From: Zavarzinia marina
Lineage (GTDB): Bacteria; Pseudomonadota; Alphaproteobacteria; Zavarziniales; Zavarziniaceae
Direction of reading: 5' to 3'
NCBI RefSeq assembly: GCF_021568905.1
Contig: NZ_JAKGSB010000001.1
Location: 496,001 to 560,000, forward strand
Length of the DNA stretch: 64,000 nt
Position numbers and translations under genes: made by a program. Positions 52,282 through 60,746 of the stretch are shown here, piece by piece (position 1 is the stretch's first letter; each line of letters opens with the position of its first letter). The notes below the pieces were generated by a model, which saw only the letters and a list, made by a program, of their open reading frames with translations, had not been told where the DNA came from and searched no databases.

Positions 52282-53085
52282 TCACCCCTTGCGGCGCTTG
52301 CGCGGGCGCCGGGAATCGCCGGATTCGACCGGCCAGTCGGGATCGGGCAGGGCTTCGAAGGCACTGCGGATCCCCTTCGACCAGCCTTCCGAGAGGGCCT
52401 GCATATAGGGATCGTTGCGCGGGATGCGGCGGTAGAAGCCGGCCTTCAGGCTGTCGCGCTCGTAGAGCATGACGTCGAGCGGCATGGCCACCGAGACGTT
52501 GGAGCGCATGGTCGAGTCAAAGGAGATCAGGGTGCATTTGGCGGCGACGGAGAGCGACGTCTCGGGCCGCACGATGCGGTCGATGATCGGCTTGCCGTAT
52601 TTCGTCTCGCCGATCTGGAAATAGGGCGTGTCGACGCCCGCCTCGATGAAATTGCCGGCGGCATAGACCTGGAACAGGCGCGGGGCCTCGCCGCCGATCT
52701 GGCCGCCCAGGATGAACATGGCGTTGAAGTCGGCGCCGTGGGCGGTCAGATGCTCGCCATCCAGGGCGTGGACCTCGCGCAGCGCCGCGCCGACGATGCG
52801 CGCCGCCTCGAACATGGTCTCGGCGCGCAGGATGGCGCGGTTGGCGCGCACCGCGCGGCCGCCGCGCGTCTTCGGCTGGGCCGCGTTCCAGGCGTGGAGC
52901 TGGCTGACCACCGATTGGGTGATGGCGAGATTGCCGGAGCCCATGAGCACGATCATCCGCTCCCCCGGGACCTCGAACACGGTCATCTTCTTGAAGGTGG
53001 AGACATGGTCGACACCGGCATTGGTGCGGGTGTCGGACGCGAAGACGATTCCGGCGTCGAGGAGCAGGCCGACGGCATAGGTCAT
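52282..53085 (-). CDS. Anbu/proteasome-type peptidase (COG3484)
   Basis: 267 residues. An Ntn-hydrolase-fold beta-subunit with MTYAVGLLLDAGIVFASDTR at the N-terminus, so Thr2 would be the nucleophile after Met removal. The proteasome-like segment continues NAGVDHVSTFKKMTVFEV, MIVLMGSGNLAITQSVV and ISFDSTMRSNVSVAMPLDVM. These are features of Anbu, a ring-forming relative of HslV/proteasome beta. Anbu genes usually cluster with transglutaminase, alpha-E and ATP-grasp genes; none is adjacent here. The C-terminal basic tail RRPRKRRKG is unusual. Confidence 0.88.
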   Translation of the reverse strand: MTYAVGLLLDAGIVFASDTRTNAGVDHVSTFKKMTVFEVPGERMIVLMGSGNLAITQSVVSQLHAWNAAQPKTRGGRAVRANRAILRAETMFEAARIVGAALREVHALDGEHLTAHGADFNAMFILGGQIGGEAPRLFQVYAAGNFIEAGVDTPYFQIGETKYGKPIIDRIVRPETSLSVAAKCTLISFDSTMRSNVSVAMPLDVMLYERDSLKAGFYRRIPRNDPYMQALSEGWSKGIRSAFEALPDPDWPVESGDSRRPRKRRKG

Positions 53086-53131
53086 GGAGGCGGGATCCGG
53101 GGGTAGGGGCGGAACGGGACGTGGACCCCCA

Positions 53132-53161
53132 AAGCAAAAGGGGGCGGTGAAAACCGCCCCC
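53132..53161 (-). terminator. Terminator of the phasin gene
   Basis: On the minus strand GGGGGCGGT-TTTC-ACCGCCCCC (53161-53140) is followed by TTTTGCTTT (complement of 53139-53131). A perfect 9-bp stem starts about 25 bases past the phasin stop. Confidence 0.8.
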
Positions 53162-53185
53162 TGATACCACGCCTGATGGCGTAAA

Positions 53186-53836
53186 TTAAGCGGCCGTGCG
53201 GCGCTTCTCGATTTCGGTCGCCAGGGCCGCGAAGCGGCTGTGCAGCGGCTCGATGGTCGAGCGGACGGCCGAAGCGGTGGTCTCGGCGATCTTCTGGGTA
53301 TGGGCCAGATAGAGGTCGAGGGCGGTCTTGGTGTACTTGTCCTGGAGCTCGACGGCCTCGCCCAGGGATTTCACGGCCCACAGCTTCTTGGCGGTCTCGA
53401 CATTCTCCTCGGCGGCGATCTTCACCGCTTCCGCGACGGCTTCGCCGACCGACTTCAGGCCTTCGGCGGCAGCCTTGCCCGAGGCGACGACGTCGGTGGC
53501 CGAAGCCTTGCCGAACTCGGTCACTTCGGCGTAGTCGGCCTTCAGCTTCTCGTAGCGGCTGCGGGTCCAGTCCTGCGCCTTGGTGAGGTTGCTCTTCGCC
53601 TCGGCGACGGCCTTCTTCGCGTTCTCTTCGACCTTGGAGGTCACTTCGGTCATCTGCTCACGGCCCCAGGCAACGGCCTTCTCGAGCTGGCTGGACGCGT
53701 CGTCCAGGGCGCTCTCGACGGCTTCGCCGGCCTTGGCGGTGGCTTCTTCAACGGTCTCGACGGACTCGACGACGGTTTCCATCACCTCACCGGCCACGTC
53801 TTCGGCGGCGGTGGTCGTCTTCTTCCTGGGGGCCAT
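53186..53836 (-). CDS. Phasin family protein
   Basis: 216 residues, Ala/Lys/Glu-rich and almost wholly helical. Stretches such as YEKLKADYAEVTEFGKASAT, VASGKAAAEGLKSVGEAVAE and KYTKTALDLYLAHTQKIAET match the alphaproteobacterial Phasin_2 family that coats polyhydroxyalkanoate granules. AGGAG is 6 bases before ATG 53836; an adjacent ATG at 53839 is possible. Presence implies PHA storage, though no phaC/phaA/phaB is in the window. Two PhaR-like motifs lie upstream at 53918-53988. Confidence 0.85.
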   Translation of the reverse strand: MAPRKKTTTAAEDVAGEVMETVVESVETVEEATAKAGEAVESALDDASSQLEKAVAWGREQMTEVTSKVEENAKKAVAEAKSNLTKAQDWTRSRYEKLKADYAEVTEFGKASATDVVASGKAAAEGLKSVGEAVAEAVKIAAEENVETAKKLWAVKSLGEAVELQDKYTKTALDLYLAHTQKIAETTASAVRSTIEPLHSRFAALATEIEKRRTAA

Positions 53837-53917
53837 CATACTCTCCTGATCATGCGCATTTGCGTAAGAGGGTTGGTCCGATACGCTTGTACCTAGCGGC
53901 TGGCCAACGTTCGATTG

Positions 53918-53988
53918 TGCGCCGCAACATGAAGCGTAGATACGGCGAGTCCGGCTCGCCGTCAACAGGGTTTTTCCGCACTGCACAA
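53918..53988. promoter_or_regulatory. Two PhaR-like motifs between phasin and aldehyde dehydrogenase genes
   Basis: TGCGCCGCAACA (53918-53929) and CGCACTGCACAA (53977-53988) each differ by one base from a PhaR motif TGCRNYGCASMA as I recall it for Bradyrhizobium. They lie 82 and 141 bases upstream of the phasin start, as expected for PHA-granule-released repressor control. Confidence 0.4.
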
Positions 53989-54092
53989 AAACGTCATGTT
54001 GCACTGGCGGTGAAAACATTGCGGGGAGGCGTGCCCCGTCGCATAATCTTTCGATCAATCGGCGAAAACGCCCGCGTTCGAGGAGAGGGAAC

Positions 54093-55544
54093 ATGAGTTT
54101 GGCGGAAAATCGATTCGAGCCCGAAGGCGCGGCCGACATCGACACCGCGTTGCGTGACGTTCTGGACCGTCAGCGGCGCGACTTCATCAAGGCCGGCCCC
54201 CCCGATGCCGCGCTGCGGCGCGATCGCCTCGCACGCCTGAAGAAGGCGCTGATGGACAATAAGGACGCTTTCCTCGAGGCGGTCTCGGCCGACTTCGGCC
54301 ATCGCTCGAAACACGAGACCCTGCTGACCGACTTCGTCGTCACGGCCGAGGGCATCAAGCACATGGCCAAGCATGTGGCCAAGTGGATGAAGCCGGAAAA
54401 GCGCCCGACCTCGATCAATTATTTCCCGGCGTCCAACCGCATCGTCTTCCAGCCGCTCGGCGTGGTCGGCATCATCTCGCCCTGGAACTATCCGATCCAG
54501 CTCGCCTTCGGTCCGGCGGCGGCGGCGCTGGCGGCGGGCAACCGGGTCATGCTGAAGCCGTCGGAATTCACGCCGCGAACCTCGGAACTGATGGCCAAGG
54601 TGATCGCGCAGAATTTCTCGGAGCTGGAATTCGCCGTCTTCACCGGCGGGCCGGAAGTGGGCGTCGCCTTCTCGCGCGTGCCCTATGACCATCTGATGTT
54701 CACGGGCGCGACCTCCATCGGCCGCCACGTGATGCGGGCGGCGGCGGAGAATCTGGTGCCCGTCACCCTGGAACTGGGCGGCAAGTCGCCGACCATCGTC
54801 GACCGCAACATGCGCATGGACGCGGCCGTCGGCAGCATCGTGCAGGGCAAGTGGCTGAATGCCGGCCAGACCTGCGTGGCGCCCGACTATGTCTTCGTGC
54901 CGGACGACAAGCGCGACGAATTCGTCGGCAAGCTCCAGAAGCAGGTGGCGAAGTCCTATCCGACCCTGAAGAACAATGACGATTACACCTCTGTCGTCAA
55001 TCAGCGCCACTACGACCGCCTGCGCGGCCTGATCGCCGATGCCGAGGCCAAGGGCGCCAAGGTGATCGAGGTCAATCCGGGCAAGGAGAATTTCGATCAG
55101 CAGCCGGCCCACAAGATCCCGCCGACCCTGCTGATGGACGTCACCGACGACATGAAGGTGATGCAGGACGAGATCTTCGGCCCGCTGCTGCCGATCAAGA
55201 CCTATCGCCAGATCGACGAGGCGATCGACTACGTCAACGATCATCCGCGGCCCCTGGCGCTCTACATCTTCTCGGACGACAAGGCGACCCAGGACAAGGT
55301 GATGAACCGCACCACCTCGGGCGGGGCCTGCATCAACGAGACGGTGATGCATGTCGCCCAGGAAGACCTGCCGTTCGGCGGCGTCGGCCCCTCGGGCATG
55401 GGCGCCTATCACGGCCACGACGGTTTCCTCGCCTTCTCCCACAAGAAGGCGGTGATGCATCAGGCGAAGTTCAATCTTCTGTCCATGATGCGTCCGCCCT
55501 ATGGCAAGACCATCGACCGGATGCTCGGCTTCCTGCTGAAGTAA
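54093..55544 (+). CDS. Aldehyde dehydrogenase, coniferyl-aldehyde-dehydrogenase-like
   Basis: 483 residues. NAD(P)-dependent oxidation of an aldehyde to the acid. Active sites: Glu227 (TLELGGKSPTIV) and Cys261 (NAGQTCVAPDYVFV). Other parts: GIISPWNYPIQLAFGPAAAA, FTGATSIGRHVMRAA, EIFGPLLPIKTY and the C-terminal LPFGGVGPSGMGAYHGHDGF. The extended N-terminal helix and C-terminal hydrophobic tail (FNLLSMMRPPYGKTIDRML) fit the CALDH/long-chain aldehyde class. In an alkane-using cell it could oxidise fatty aldehydes made after CYP153 and an alcohol dehydrogenase; this is inferred. A GAGGAGAGGGA precedes ATG 54093. Confidence 0.88.
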   Translation: MSLAENRFEPEGAADIDTALRDVLDRQRRDFIKAGPPDAALRRDRLARLKKALMDNKDAFLEAVSADFGHRSKHETLLTDFVVTAEGIKHMAKHVAKWMKPEKRPTSINYFPASNRIVFQPLGVVGIISPWNYPIQLAFGPAAAALAAGNRVMLKPSEFTPRTSELMAKVIAQNFSELEFAVFTGGPEVGVAFSRVPYDHLMFTGATSIGRHVMRAAAENLVPVTLELGGKSPTIVDRNMRMDAAVGSIVQGKWLNAGQTCVAPDYVFVPDDKRDEFVGKLQKQVAKSYPTLKNNDDYTSVVNQRHYDRLRGLIADAEAKGAKVIEVNPGKENFDQQPAHKIPPTLLMDVTDDMKVMQDEIFGPLLPIKTYRQIDEAIDYVNDHPRPLALYIFSDDKATQDKVMNRTTSGGACINETVMHVAQEDLPFGGVGPSGMGAYHGHDGFLAFSHKKAVMHQAKFNLLSMMRPPYGKTIDRMLGFLLK

Positions 55545-55563
55545 CCGCTTCGAGACGGGCCCG

Positions 55564-55600
55564 AAAGAAAACGCGCCGCGGGATCCGCGGCGCGTTTTTT
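55564..55600. terminator. Bidirectional terminator between aldehyde dehydrogenase and helicase genes
   Basis: ACGCGCCGCGG (55571-55581) pairs perfectly with CCGCGGCGCGT (55585-55595), then TTTTTT to 55600. GAAAGAAAA at the 5' side gives a U-rich tail on the minus strand as well, suiting the convergent helicase gene. Confidence 0.85.
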
Positions 55601-55643
55601 GATGGGAAAGGGGGCGAGAGGAGGGAGGCGAGGGGAGGGAGGC

Positions 55644-57176
55644 TCAGGCCTCCGCCACCATCCGCTCCTTCTGGGGATAGACCGGGCGCAGGATGAAGGC
55701 CGGCACATGGTCGCCGAAGCCGATCACGCTGGGGCCCAGATCGTCGTCGCGCCGGCCCCGGCGGTCGCGGCCGCGCTGTTCGTCGCGCGGGCGGTCATCA
55801 CGCGACCGATCATCACGGGAGCGATCGTCGCGGAAGGACGGGGGCGCGGACGGCTGGGCCTCGCGGGGGGCGCCGTCGTCGCTCCTGCGCTTGCCGCGGG
55901 GGCTGCGCTGGCGGGTGTCCTCGGCGGCGGGAGCGTCACCCTCGGCGGGTTTGCCCTTGCCGAGCTTCACGCCCTTCAGGGTCGCCGCCGGCTTGCCGCG
56001 ACCGCGGCCCCGGCGCTTCGCCTTGGCTTCGGCGTCGGACAGGAGTTCGCAGGGCTCGAAACCGTCGATGGTCAGGCGATCGATCGAATGTTTGGTCAAT
56101 TCCTCGATCGCCTTGACGAATTTGGTGTCATAGGGGCTGGCCAGGGTGAAGGCCTTGCCCTCGCGACCGGCGCGGCCGGTGCGGCCGATGCGGTGGACGT
56201 AGTCTTCCGCGTGGATCGGCACGTCGAAATTGAAGACATGGCTGATCTCGGCGACGTCGAGGCCGCGCGCGGCGACGTCGGACGCGACGAGGATCGGCAC
56301 TTCGCCGGCCTTGAAACGCTCGAGGACCACGATGCGCTCGCTCTGCGCCATGTCGCCGTGCAGGGCGGCGGCATTGAAGCCGTGCCTCTTCAGCGACTTG
56401 CCGACGATGTCGACATCACGCTTGCGGTTGCAGAAGACGATGGCGTTGCGGATCTCTTCCGAGCGCAGGAGCTGGCGCAGCGCCTCGCGCTTGTCCTCTT
56501 CCTCGACCACGGTCAAGGCCTGGGTGATGGTCGTCGCGGTGGAGGAGGGACGGGCGACCGAGATCTCGACCGGCAGGGTCAGGAACTTGTCGGCCAGGCG
56601 CTTCACCTCGGGCAGCATGGTCGCGGAGAAGAACAGGGTCTGGCGGTTCGCCGGCAGCAGGCCGCAGATCCGCTCCAGATCCGGAATGAAGCCCATGTCG
56701 AGCATGCGGTCGGCTTCGTCCACCACCAGGACCTTGATGCCCTGCATCATGATGCGGCCGCGCTCGAAATGGTCGAGCAGGCGGCCCGGGGTGGCGATCA
56801 GCACGTCGACGCCGCGATCCAGCTTCTTGGTCTGTTCGTCCATCGAGGTGCCGCCGATCAGCAGCGCCATGGAGAGCTTGTGATACTTGCCGTATTTCTC
56901 GAAATTCTCGGCGACCTGGGCGGCGAGTTCGCGCGTCGGCTCCAGGATCAGGGAGCGCGGCATGCGCGCCTTGGCGCGGCCGGCGGCCAGGATGTCGATC
57001 ATCGGAAGGGTGAAGGAGGCCGTCTTGCCGGTCCCGGTCTGGGCGATGCCCATGACGTCCCGGCCCTGCAGCACCTGAGGAATGGCCTGGGCCTGAATCG
57101 GCGTGGGTTCGGCATATCCGGCCTCGGCCACTGCCCGCAGCACCTCGGTGCCGAGGCCCAGTTCTTCAAAACTCAT
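55644..57176 (-). CDS. DEAD-box ATP-dependent RNA helicase (RhlE-like)
   Basis: 510 residues. Motifs in order: Q-motif GYAEPTPIQAQAIPQVLQGR, I AQTGTGKTASFTL, Ia PTRELAAQ, II VVDEADRMLDMG, III FFSATMLPEV, IV ALHGDMAQSERI, V SDVAARGLDVAEI, VI HRIGRTGRAGREG. The C-terminus (about 400-490) is disordered, with RGRGRGKPAATLKGVK and repeated RSRDD units that bind RNA. It unwinds RNA structures in ribosome assembly or degradosome action, possibly with the RNase E encoded upstream. ATG 57176 (MSFEELGLG) is the family start; a 217-base gap upstream may be a long leader. Confidence 0.93.
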   Translation of the reverse strand: MSFEELGLGTEVLRAVAEAGYAEPTPIQAQAIPQVLQGRDVMGIAQTGTGKTASFTLPMIDILAAGRAKARMPRSLILEPTRELAAQVAENFEKYGKYHKLSMALLIGGTSMDEQTKKLDRGVDVLIATPGRLLDHFERGRIMMQGIKVLVVDEADRMLDMGFIPDLERICGLLPANRQTLFFSATMLPEVKRLADKFLTLPVEISVARPSSTATTITQALTVVEEEDKREALRQLLRSEEIRNAIVFCNRKRDVDIVGKSLKRHGFNAAALHGDMAQSERIVVLERFKAGEVPILVASDVAARGLDVAEISHVFNFDVPIHAEDYVHRIGRTGRAGREGKAFTLASPYDTKFVKAIEELTKHSIDRLTIDGFEPCELLSDAEAKAKRRGRGRGKPAATLKGVKLGKGKPAEGDAPAAEDTRQRSPRGKRRSDDGAPREAQPSAPPSFRDDRSRDDRSRDDRPRDEQRGRDRRGRRDDDLGPSVIGFGDHVPAFILRPVYPQKERMVAEA

Positions 57177-57393
57177 CGACCCCTGTTCCGCTTCCTGTGG
57201 CATCGGCATCGCCCGACCATCGGGCTCCGGCGGGCCCTGGGATCCTTGCGATCCGTCGGGCATTTCTCGCTGCGATGCACAAAATATAGTCGGCGAGACG
57301 ATAGCCGAATGAACGATCAAGTCAACCGCCGCCCGGGCAGGGCCGGCATGCGCCGGGCCATCCGTGGCAATTCAGTCACCCTCGGGGCGCCGG

Positions 57394-57948
57394 TCAGAGC
57401 AGGGGCAGGTCGATCGGCACGGTCAGCGGCATGACCACGAGAAGGAGCTGCTGGACCATGTCGGCATAGGCCGGATCGCCGGTGCCGGCCGGCGCCGGCC
57501 CCCGCCCGAGGGCGGAGGACAATTGCGTCGACCCCCGGCACAGAATGGCCTGTACCGAAAGACCCTCGCCGCCGGCCGGGCCGGCCAGGGCGGCGAGTGG
57601 CGGGGTCGGGCCGCACATCTCGCCGCTGGATGCCGGCCGCGCCGGATGGAACAGCAGGACGAGGCGGGTGCCGCCGGCGCCTTCGGGCGCGGGCGACAGG
57701 TGGTCGGCGGCGACCGACGAAGGCGGCTTCAGGGGCGCGAGGGCGGCTTCCGGCCCGACGTCCGGGAACGGCGCGCCGACCACCACGGTCGGTACGCCGC
57801 CGTCGACCACGGCGGCGTTGATGGCGCCCGGACGGTAGAAGTCCTCGGCCAGATATTCATGGGTGATCACCATCGGCGTCAGGGCGCAGGCCCCGCCGAG
57901 CAGCGCGAGGGCGATCGCCGGCAGAATCTTGGGCACGAAGGACGTCAT
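57394..57948 (-). CDS. Putative lipoprotein of unknown function
   Basis: 184 residues. N-terminal signal-like segment MTSFVPKILPAIALALLGGA ending at Cys (GGAC); the -3 position is Gly rather than Leu, so it is an imperfect lipobox. The body has Pro/Gly-rich loops, a VLLFHPARPASSGEMCG segment and a C-terminal hydrophobic run LLLVVMPLTVPIDLPLL. I recognise no family. It lies 13 bases after the parE stop on the same strand, so it may be co-transcribed. The minus-strand frame is fully open and has a good start. Confidence 0.65.
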   Translation of the reverse strand: MTSFVPKILPAIALALLGGACALTPMVITHEYLAEDFYRPGAINAAVVDGGVPTVVVGAPFPDVGPEAALAPLKPPSSVAADHLSPAPEGAGGTRLVLLFHPARPASSGEMCGPTPPLAALAGPAGGEGLSVQAILCRGSTQLSSALGRGPAPAGTGDPAYADMVQQLLLVVMPLTVPIDLPLL

Positions 57949-57961
57949 GGCTTCACCTCGT

Positions 57962-59938
57962 TCAGATGTCGAGATCCGTGGCGCGGGCGGCGTTTTCCTG
58001 GATGAAGGCGAAACGGGTCTCGGCCTTCTTGCCCATCAGGCGCTCGACGAGACCGCCGGTGTCGCCTTCCTCGCCCTCCATCACGGTGACGCGCAGCAGT
58101 GTACGCTTGTTCCGGTCCATCGTGGTCTCCCGCAATTGCGCGGGAGGCATCTCGCCGAGGCCCTTGAAGCGGCTGACCTCGATCTTGCCGCTGCCCTTGA
58201 AGTCAGCCTTCAGGCGGCGCTCCTTGTCCTCGTCGTCCATGGCATAGACGGTCTTGGCGCCCTGGGCGATCCGATAGAGCGGCGGCATGGCGAGGTAGAG
58301 ATGGCCGGAGCGGATCAGCCCAGGCATCTCGCGCCAGAAGAAGGTCATCAGCAGCGAGGCGATATGGGCGCCGTCCACATCGGCATCGGTCATGATGATG
58401 ATGCGCTCGTAGCGCAGGTCCGTTTCCCGAAACCGGCTGCCCATGCCGCAGCCGAGGGCCAGGGCGATGTCGGACAGTTCCTGGTTCGCCTCCATCTTGC
58501 CGGCGGCGGCGGAGGCGACGTTCAGGATCTTGCCGCGCAGCGGCAGGATCGCCTGGGTGGCGCGGTCGCGCGCCTGCTTGGCGGAGCCGCCGGCGGAATC
58601 GCCCTCGACCAGGAAGATCTCGGTTCCCGAAGACTGATCGCGCGAGCAGTCGGACAATTTGCCGGGCAGGCGGAGCTTCCGCGTCGCGGTCTTGCGGCTG
58701 GTCTCCTTGTCCGCCTTCTTCTTCAGCCGCTCCTCGGCCCGCGCCACGACATGATCGAGCAACGCGCCGGCGGCCGCGGGATCGGAGGTCAGCCAATGTT
58801 CGAAGCGGTCCTTGATCGCCGCCTCGACGAGGCGCGAGGCTTCGGGGTTCGAGAGCTTTTCCTTGGTCTGGCCCTGGAACTGCGGTTCCGGGATGAACAG
58901 GGAGAGCAGGATGGTGGCGCCGCCGATCACGTCGTCCGCCGTGATCTGGCCGGCCTTGCGATTGTTGGTCAACTCGCCGAAGCCCTTGAGGGCGCGGGCG
59001 AGGGCCGCCCGCAGGCCCGCCTCGTGGGTGCCGCCTTCGGGCGTCGGGATGGTGTTGCAATAGGAATGGACGAAGGCGTCGCCGTCGAGCGACCAGGCGA
59101 TGGCCCATTCGACCTCGCCCGCCTCGCTGCCTGGCAGGCGGGCCTGGCCGGTGAAGGGCAGGGGCGTGACCGTCGGCTGGCCGTCGATCGAGGCCGCCAG
59201 GAAATCCGCCAGACCGCCCGGGAAATGCAGCACGTCCTGCGCCGGCGTGGGATCGCCCACGGGGATCAGTTCCGGCGCGCAGGACCAGCGGATCTCGACT
59301 CCCCGGAACAGATAGGCCTTGGAGCGCGCCATGCGATAGAGGCGCGCGGCCTTGAAATGCAGATGAGTGCCGAAGATCACCGGGTCGGGCTTGAAGGTGA
59401 TGGCGGTGCCGCGCCGGTTGTGCACCGGTCCGAGAGACTGGAGCGGGGTCTGCGGTTTGCCCTGGGCATAGGTCTGGCGCCAGAGCTTGCGGTCGCGGGC
59501 GACTTCGATGGTCAGTCGTTCCGACAGGGCGTTCACCGCCGAGGAGCCGACGCCGTGCAGGCCGCCGGAGGTGGTATAGGCCTTGCCCTTGAATTTGCCG
59601 CCCGAATGCAGCGTCGTCAGAATGACCTCGAGGGCGGATTTGTCGGCGAACTTGGGATGCGGATCGACGGGGATGCCGCGCCCGTTGTCGCGCACCGTCA
59701 GGCTGCCGTCGGCGGCGAGCTCCATCTCGATGCGGCTGGCGTGTCCCGCCACCGCCTCGTCCATGGAATTGTCCAGAATCTCGGCCGCAAGATGGTGATA
59801 GGCGCGCTCGTCCGTGCCGCCGATATACATGCCCGGGCGCAGGCGCACCGGCTCCAGCCCCTCCAGTACCTCGATGTCCTTGGCGGAGTACTCGTCGTTG
59901 GGTTCGGGCGAATCGAACAGGTCGGCAGATTTGCTCAT
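57962..59938 (-). CDS. parE: DNA topoisomerase IV subunit B
   Basis: 658 residues. ATPase subunit of the type II enzyme that decatenates daughter chromosomes. GHKL ATP site: LAAEILDNSMDEAVAGH (Asn/Glu), DNGRGIPVDPHPKF, TTSGGLHGVGSSAVNALSER (glycine lid). The TOPRIM domain has EIFLVEGDSAGGSAKQARDR and IIMTDADVDGAHIASLLMTF. C-terminal RFKGLGEMPPAQLRETTMDR. The length near 660 and GLHGVGSS fit ParE rather than GyrB. ATG 59938 (MSKSADLFD); a GTG at 59944 is an alternative. The partner parC is not in the window. Confidence 0.95.
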   Translation of the reverse strand: MSKSADLFDSPEPNDEYSAKDIEVLEGLEPVRLRPGMYIGGTDERAYHHLAAEILDNSMDEAVAGHASRIEMELAADGSLTVRDNGRGIPVDPHPKFADKSALEVILTTLHSGGKFKGKAYTTSGGLHGVGSSAVNALSERLTIEVARDRKLWRQTYAQGKPQTPLQSLGPVHNRRGTAITFKPDPVIFGTHLHFKAARLYRMARSKAYLFRGVEIRWSCAPELIPVGDPTPAQDVLHFPGGLADFLAASIDGQPTVTPLPFTGQARLPGSEAGEVEWAIAWSLDGDAFVHSYCNTIPTPEGGTHEAGLRAALARALKGFGELTNNRKAGQITADDVIGGATILLSLFIPEPQFQGQTKEKLSNPEASRLVEAAIKDRFEHWLTSDPAAAGALLDHVVARAEERLKKKADKETSRKTATRKLRLPGKLSDCSRDQSSGTEIFLVEGDSAGGSAKQARDRATQAILPLRGKILNVASAAAGKMEANQELSDIALALGCGMGSRFRETDLRYERIIIMTDADVDGAHIASLLMTFFWREMPGLIRSGHLYLAMPPLYRIAQGAKTVYAMDDEDKERRLKADFKGSGKIEVSRFKGLGEMPPAQLRETTMDRNKRTLLRVTVMEGEEGDTGGLVERLMGKKAETRFAFIQENAARATDLDI

Positions 59939-59969
59939 CGTCACGCTTTGGCTGATGGTTACCGCAGTA

Positions 59970-59988
59970 TAGGGTATCGATCACCCTA
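59970..59988. promoter_or_regulatory. Dyad in the parE/thioesterase divergent region
   Basis: TAGGGT-ATCGATC-ACCCTA is an inverted repeat with a 7-base spacer, 32 bases upstream of parE and about 28 upstream of the thioesterase gene. Half-sites match those of the CYP153 palindrome, but the spacing differs (7 versus 4). The function is unknown. Confidence 0.3.
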
Positions 59989-60016
59989 CGGCTAACCTAC
60001 ATCTTGGGGCCTGTCC

Positions 60017-60445
60017 ATGAGCAAGGAAAACCCGCCACCCGTCCATCCGGCCGAACGCGGACTGGTTCCCGTCATCCGCACGGTGCCGCTGTCGAAGGAC
60101 GTGAACGGCAACGGCGACATCTTCGGCGGCTGGATCCTGAGCCATATGGACATCGCCGCCGGCGTCGTCGCGGCTCAGCGTGCCCAGGGCCGGGTGGCCA
60201 CCGTGGCCATCGACGCCATGACCTTTCACCGGGCCGTCTTCATCGGCGATCTGGTGTCGATCTATGGCGAAATCGCGAGCGTCGGCCGGACCTCGATCCG
60301 CGTCAAGCTGGAGACCTGGGTCGAGCGCCACCGCAAGCGGAACGGCGAACCGGCCCCGCCCGAGAGCGTGCATGTGACCGAAGGAACCTTCGTCATGGTC
60401 GCCATCGACGGCGAGGGACGTCCCCGTCCGGTCCCGGCGGGATAA
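60017..60445 (+). CDS. Acyl-CoA thioesterase, YciA-like hotdog fold
   Basis: 142 residues. Hydrolyses acyl-CoA to free acid and CoA. Hotdog motifs: NGNGDIFGGWILSHMDIAAG (helix with the conserved Asp), then VATVAIDAMTFHRAVFIGDL, VSIYGEIASVGRTSIRVKLE and VTEGTFVMVAIDGEGRPRPV. This is the YciA/cytosolic acyl-CoA thioesterase pattern. It probably acts on medium/long-chain or ring-derived acyl-CoAs, consistent with the fatty-acid chemistry elsewhere in the window. Confidence 0.92.
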   Translation: MSKENPPPVHPAERGLVPVIRTVPLSKDVNGNGDIFGGWILSHMDIAAGVVAAQRAQGRVATVAIDAMTFHRAVFIGDLVSIYGEIASVGRTSIRVKLETWVERHRKRNGEPAPPESVHVTEGTFVMVAIDGEGRPRPVPAG

Positions 60446-60746
60446 CAGGCGACCGTGTCCCGGTGCCCGCCGGCGGGGGGAGGCCGGCGGGCGTAGACGG
60501 CATATGGGGGGACCATGCCGTCCGGCGGGAGGTGTGGGGTCCTCCCGTCGCTTAGATAGACCATTTGAAACCGGATTGCGCGGGCCGCAGCCTGTCGTCG
60601 CGCACATTGTTGGTGTGCAATTTGACGATGGCTGTTTCGTGAAGGAAATATGACATTGAAACTAATGACTTAGCGCAAGGCACCGTCGCGCGGCAGCGTA
60701 TCAAATGACCTTGATCCGGGGCGTATCGCCCGGAGGAGGATGTGAC
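60446..60746. other. 301-bp intergenic region upstream of the PhoU-like gene
   Basis: No supported gene. A perfect 9-bp hairpin (GCCCGCCGG 60465-60473/60484-60492) after the thioesterase may end its transcript, without a T-run. GCACA-N7-TGTGC (60602-60618) is a small dyad near the expected promoter of the next gene, beside a TTGACG at 60622. I could not place a good -10 element. A GGAGGAGGA ribosome site ends the region. Confidence 0.5.
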
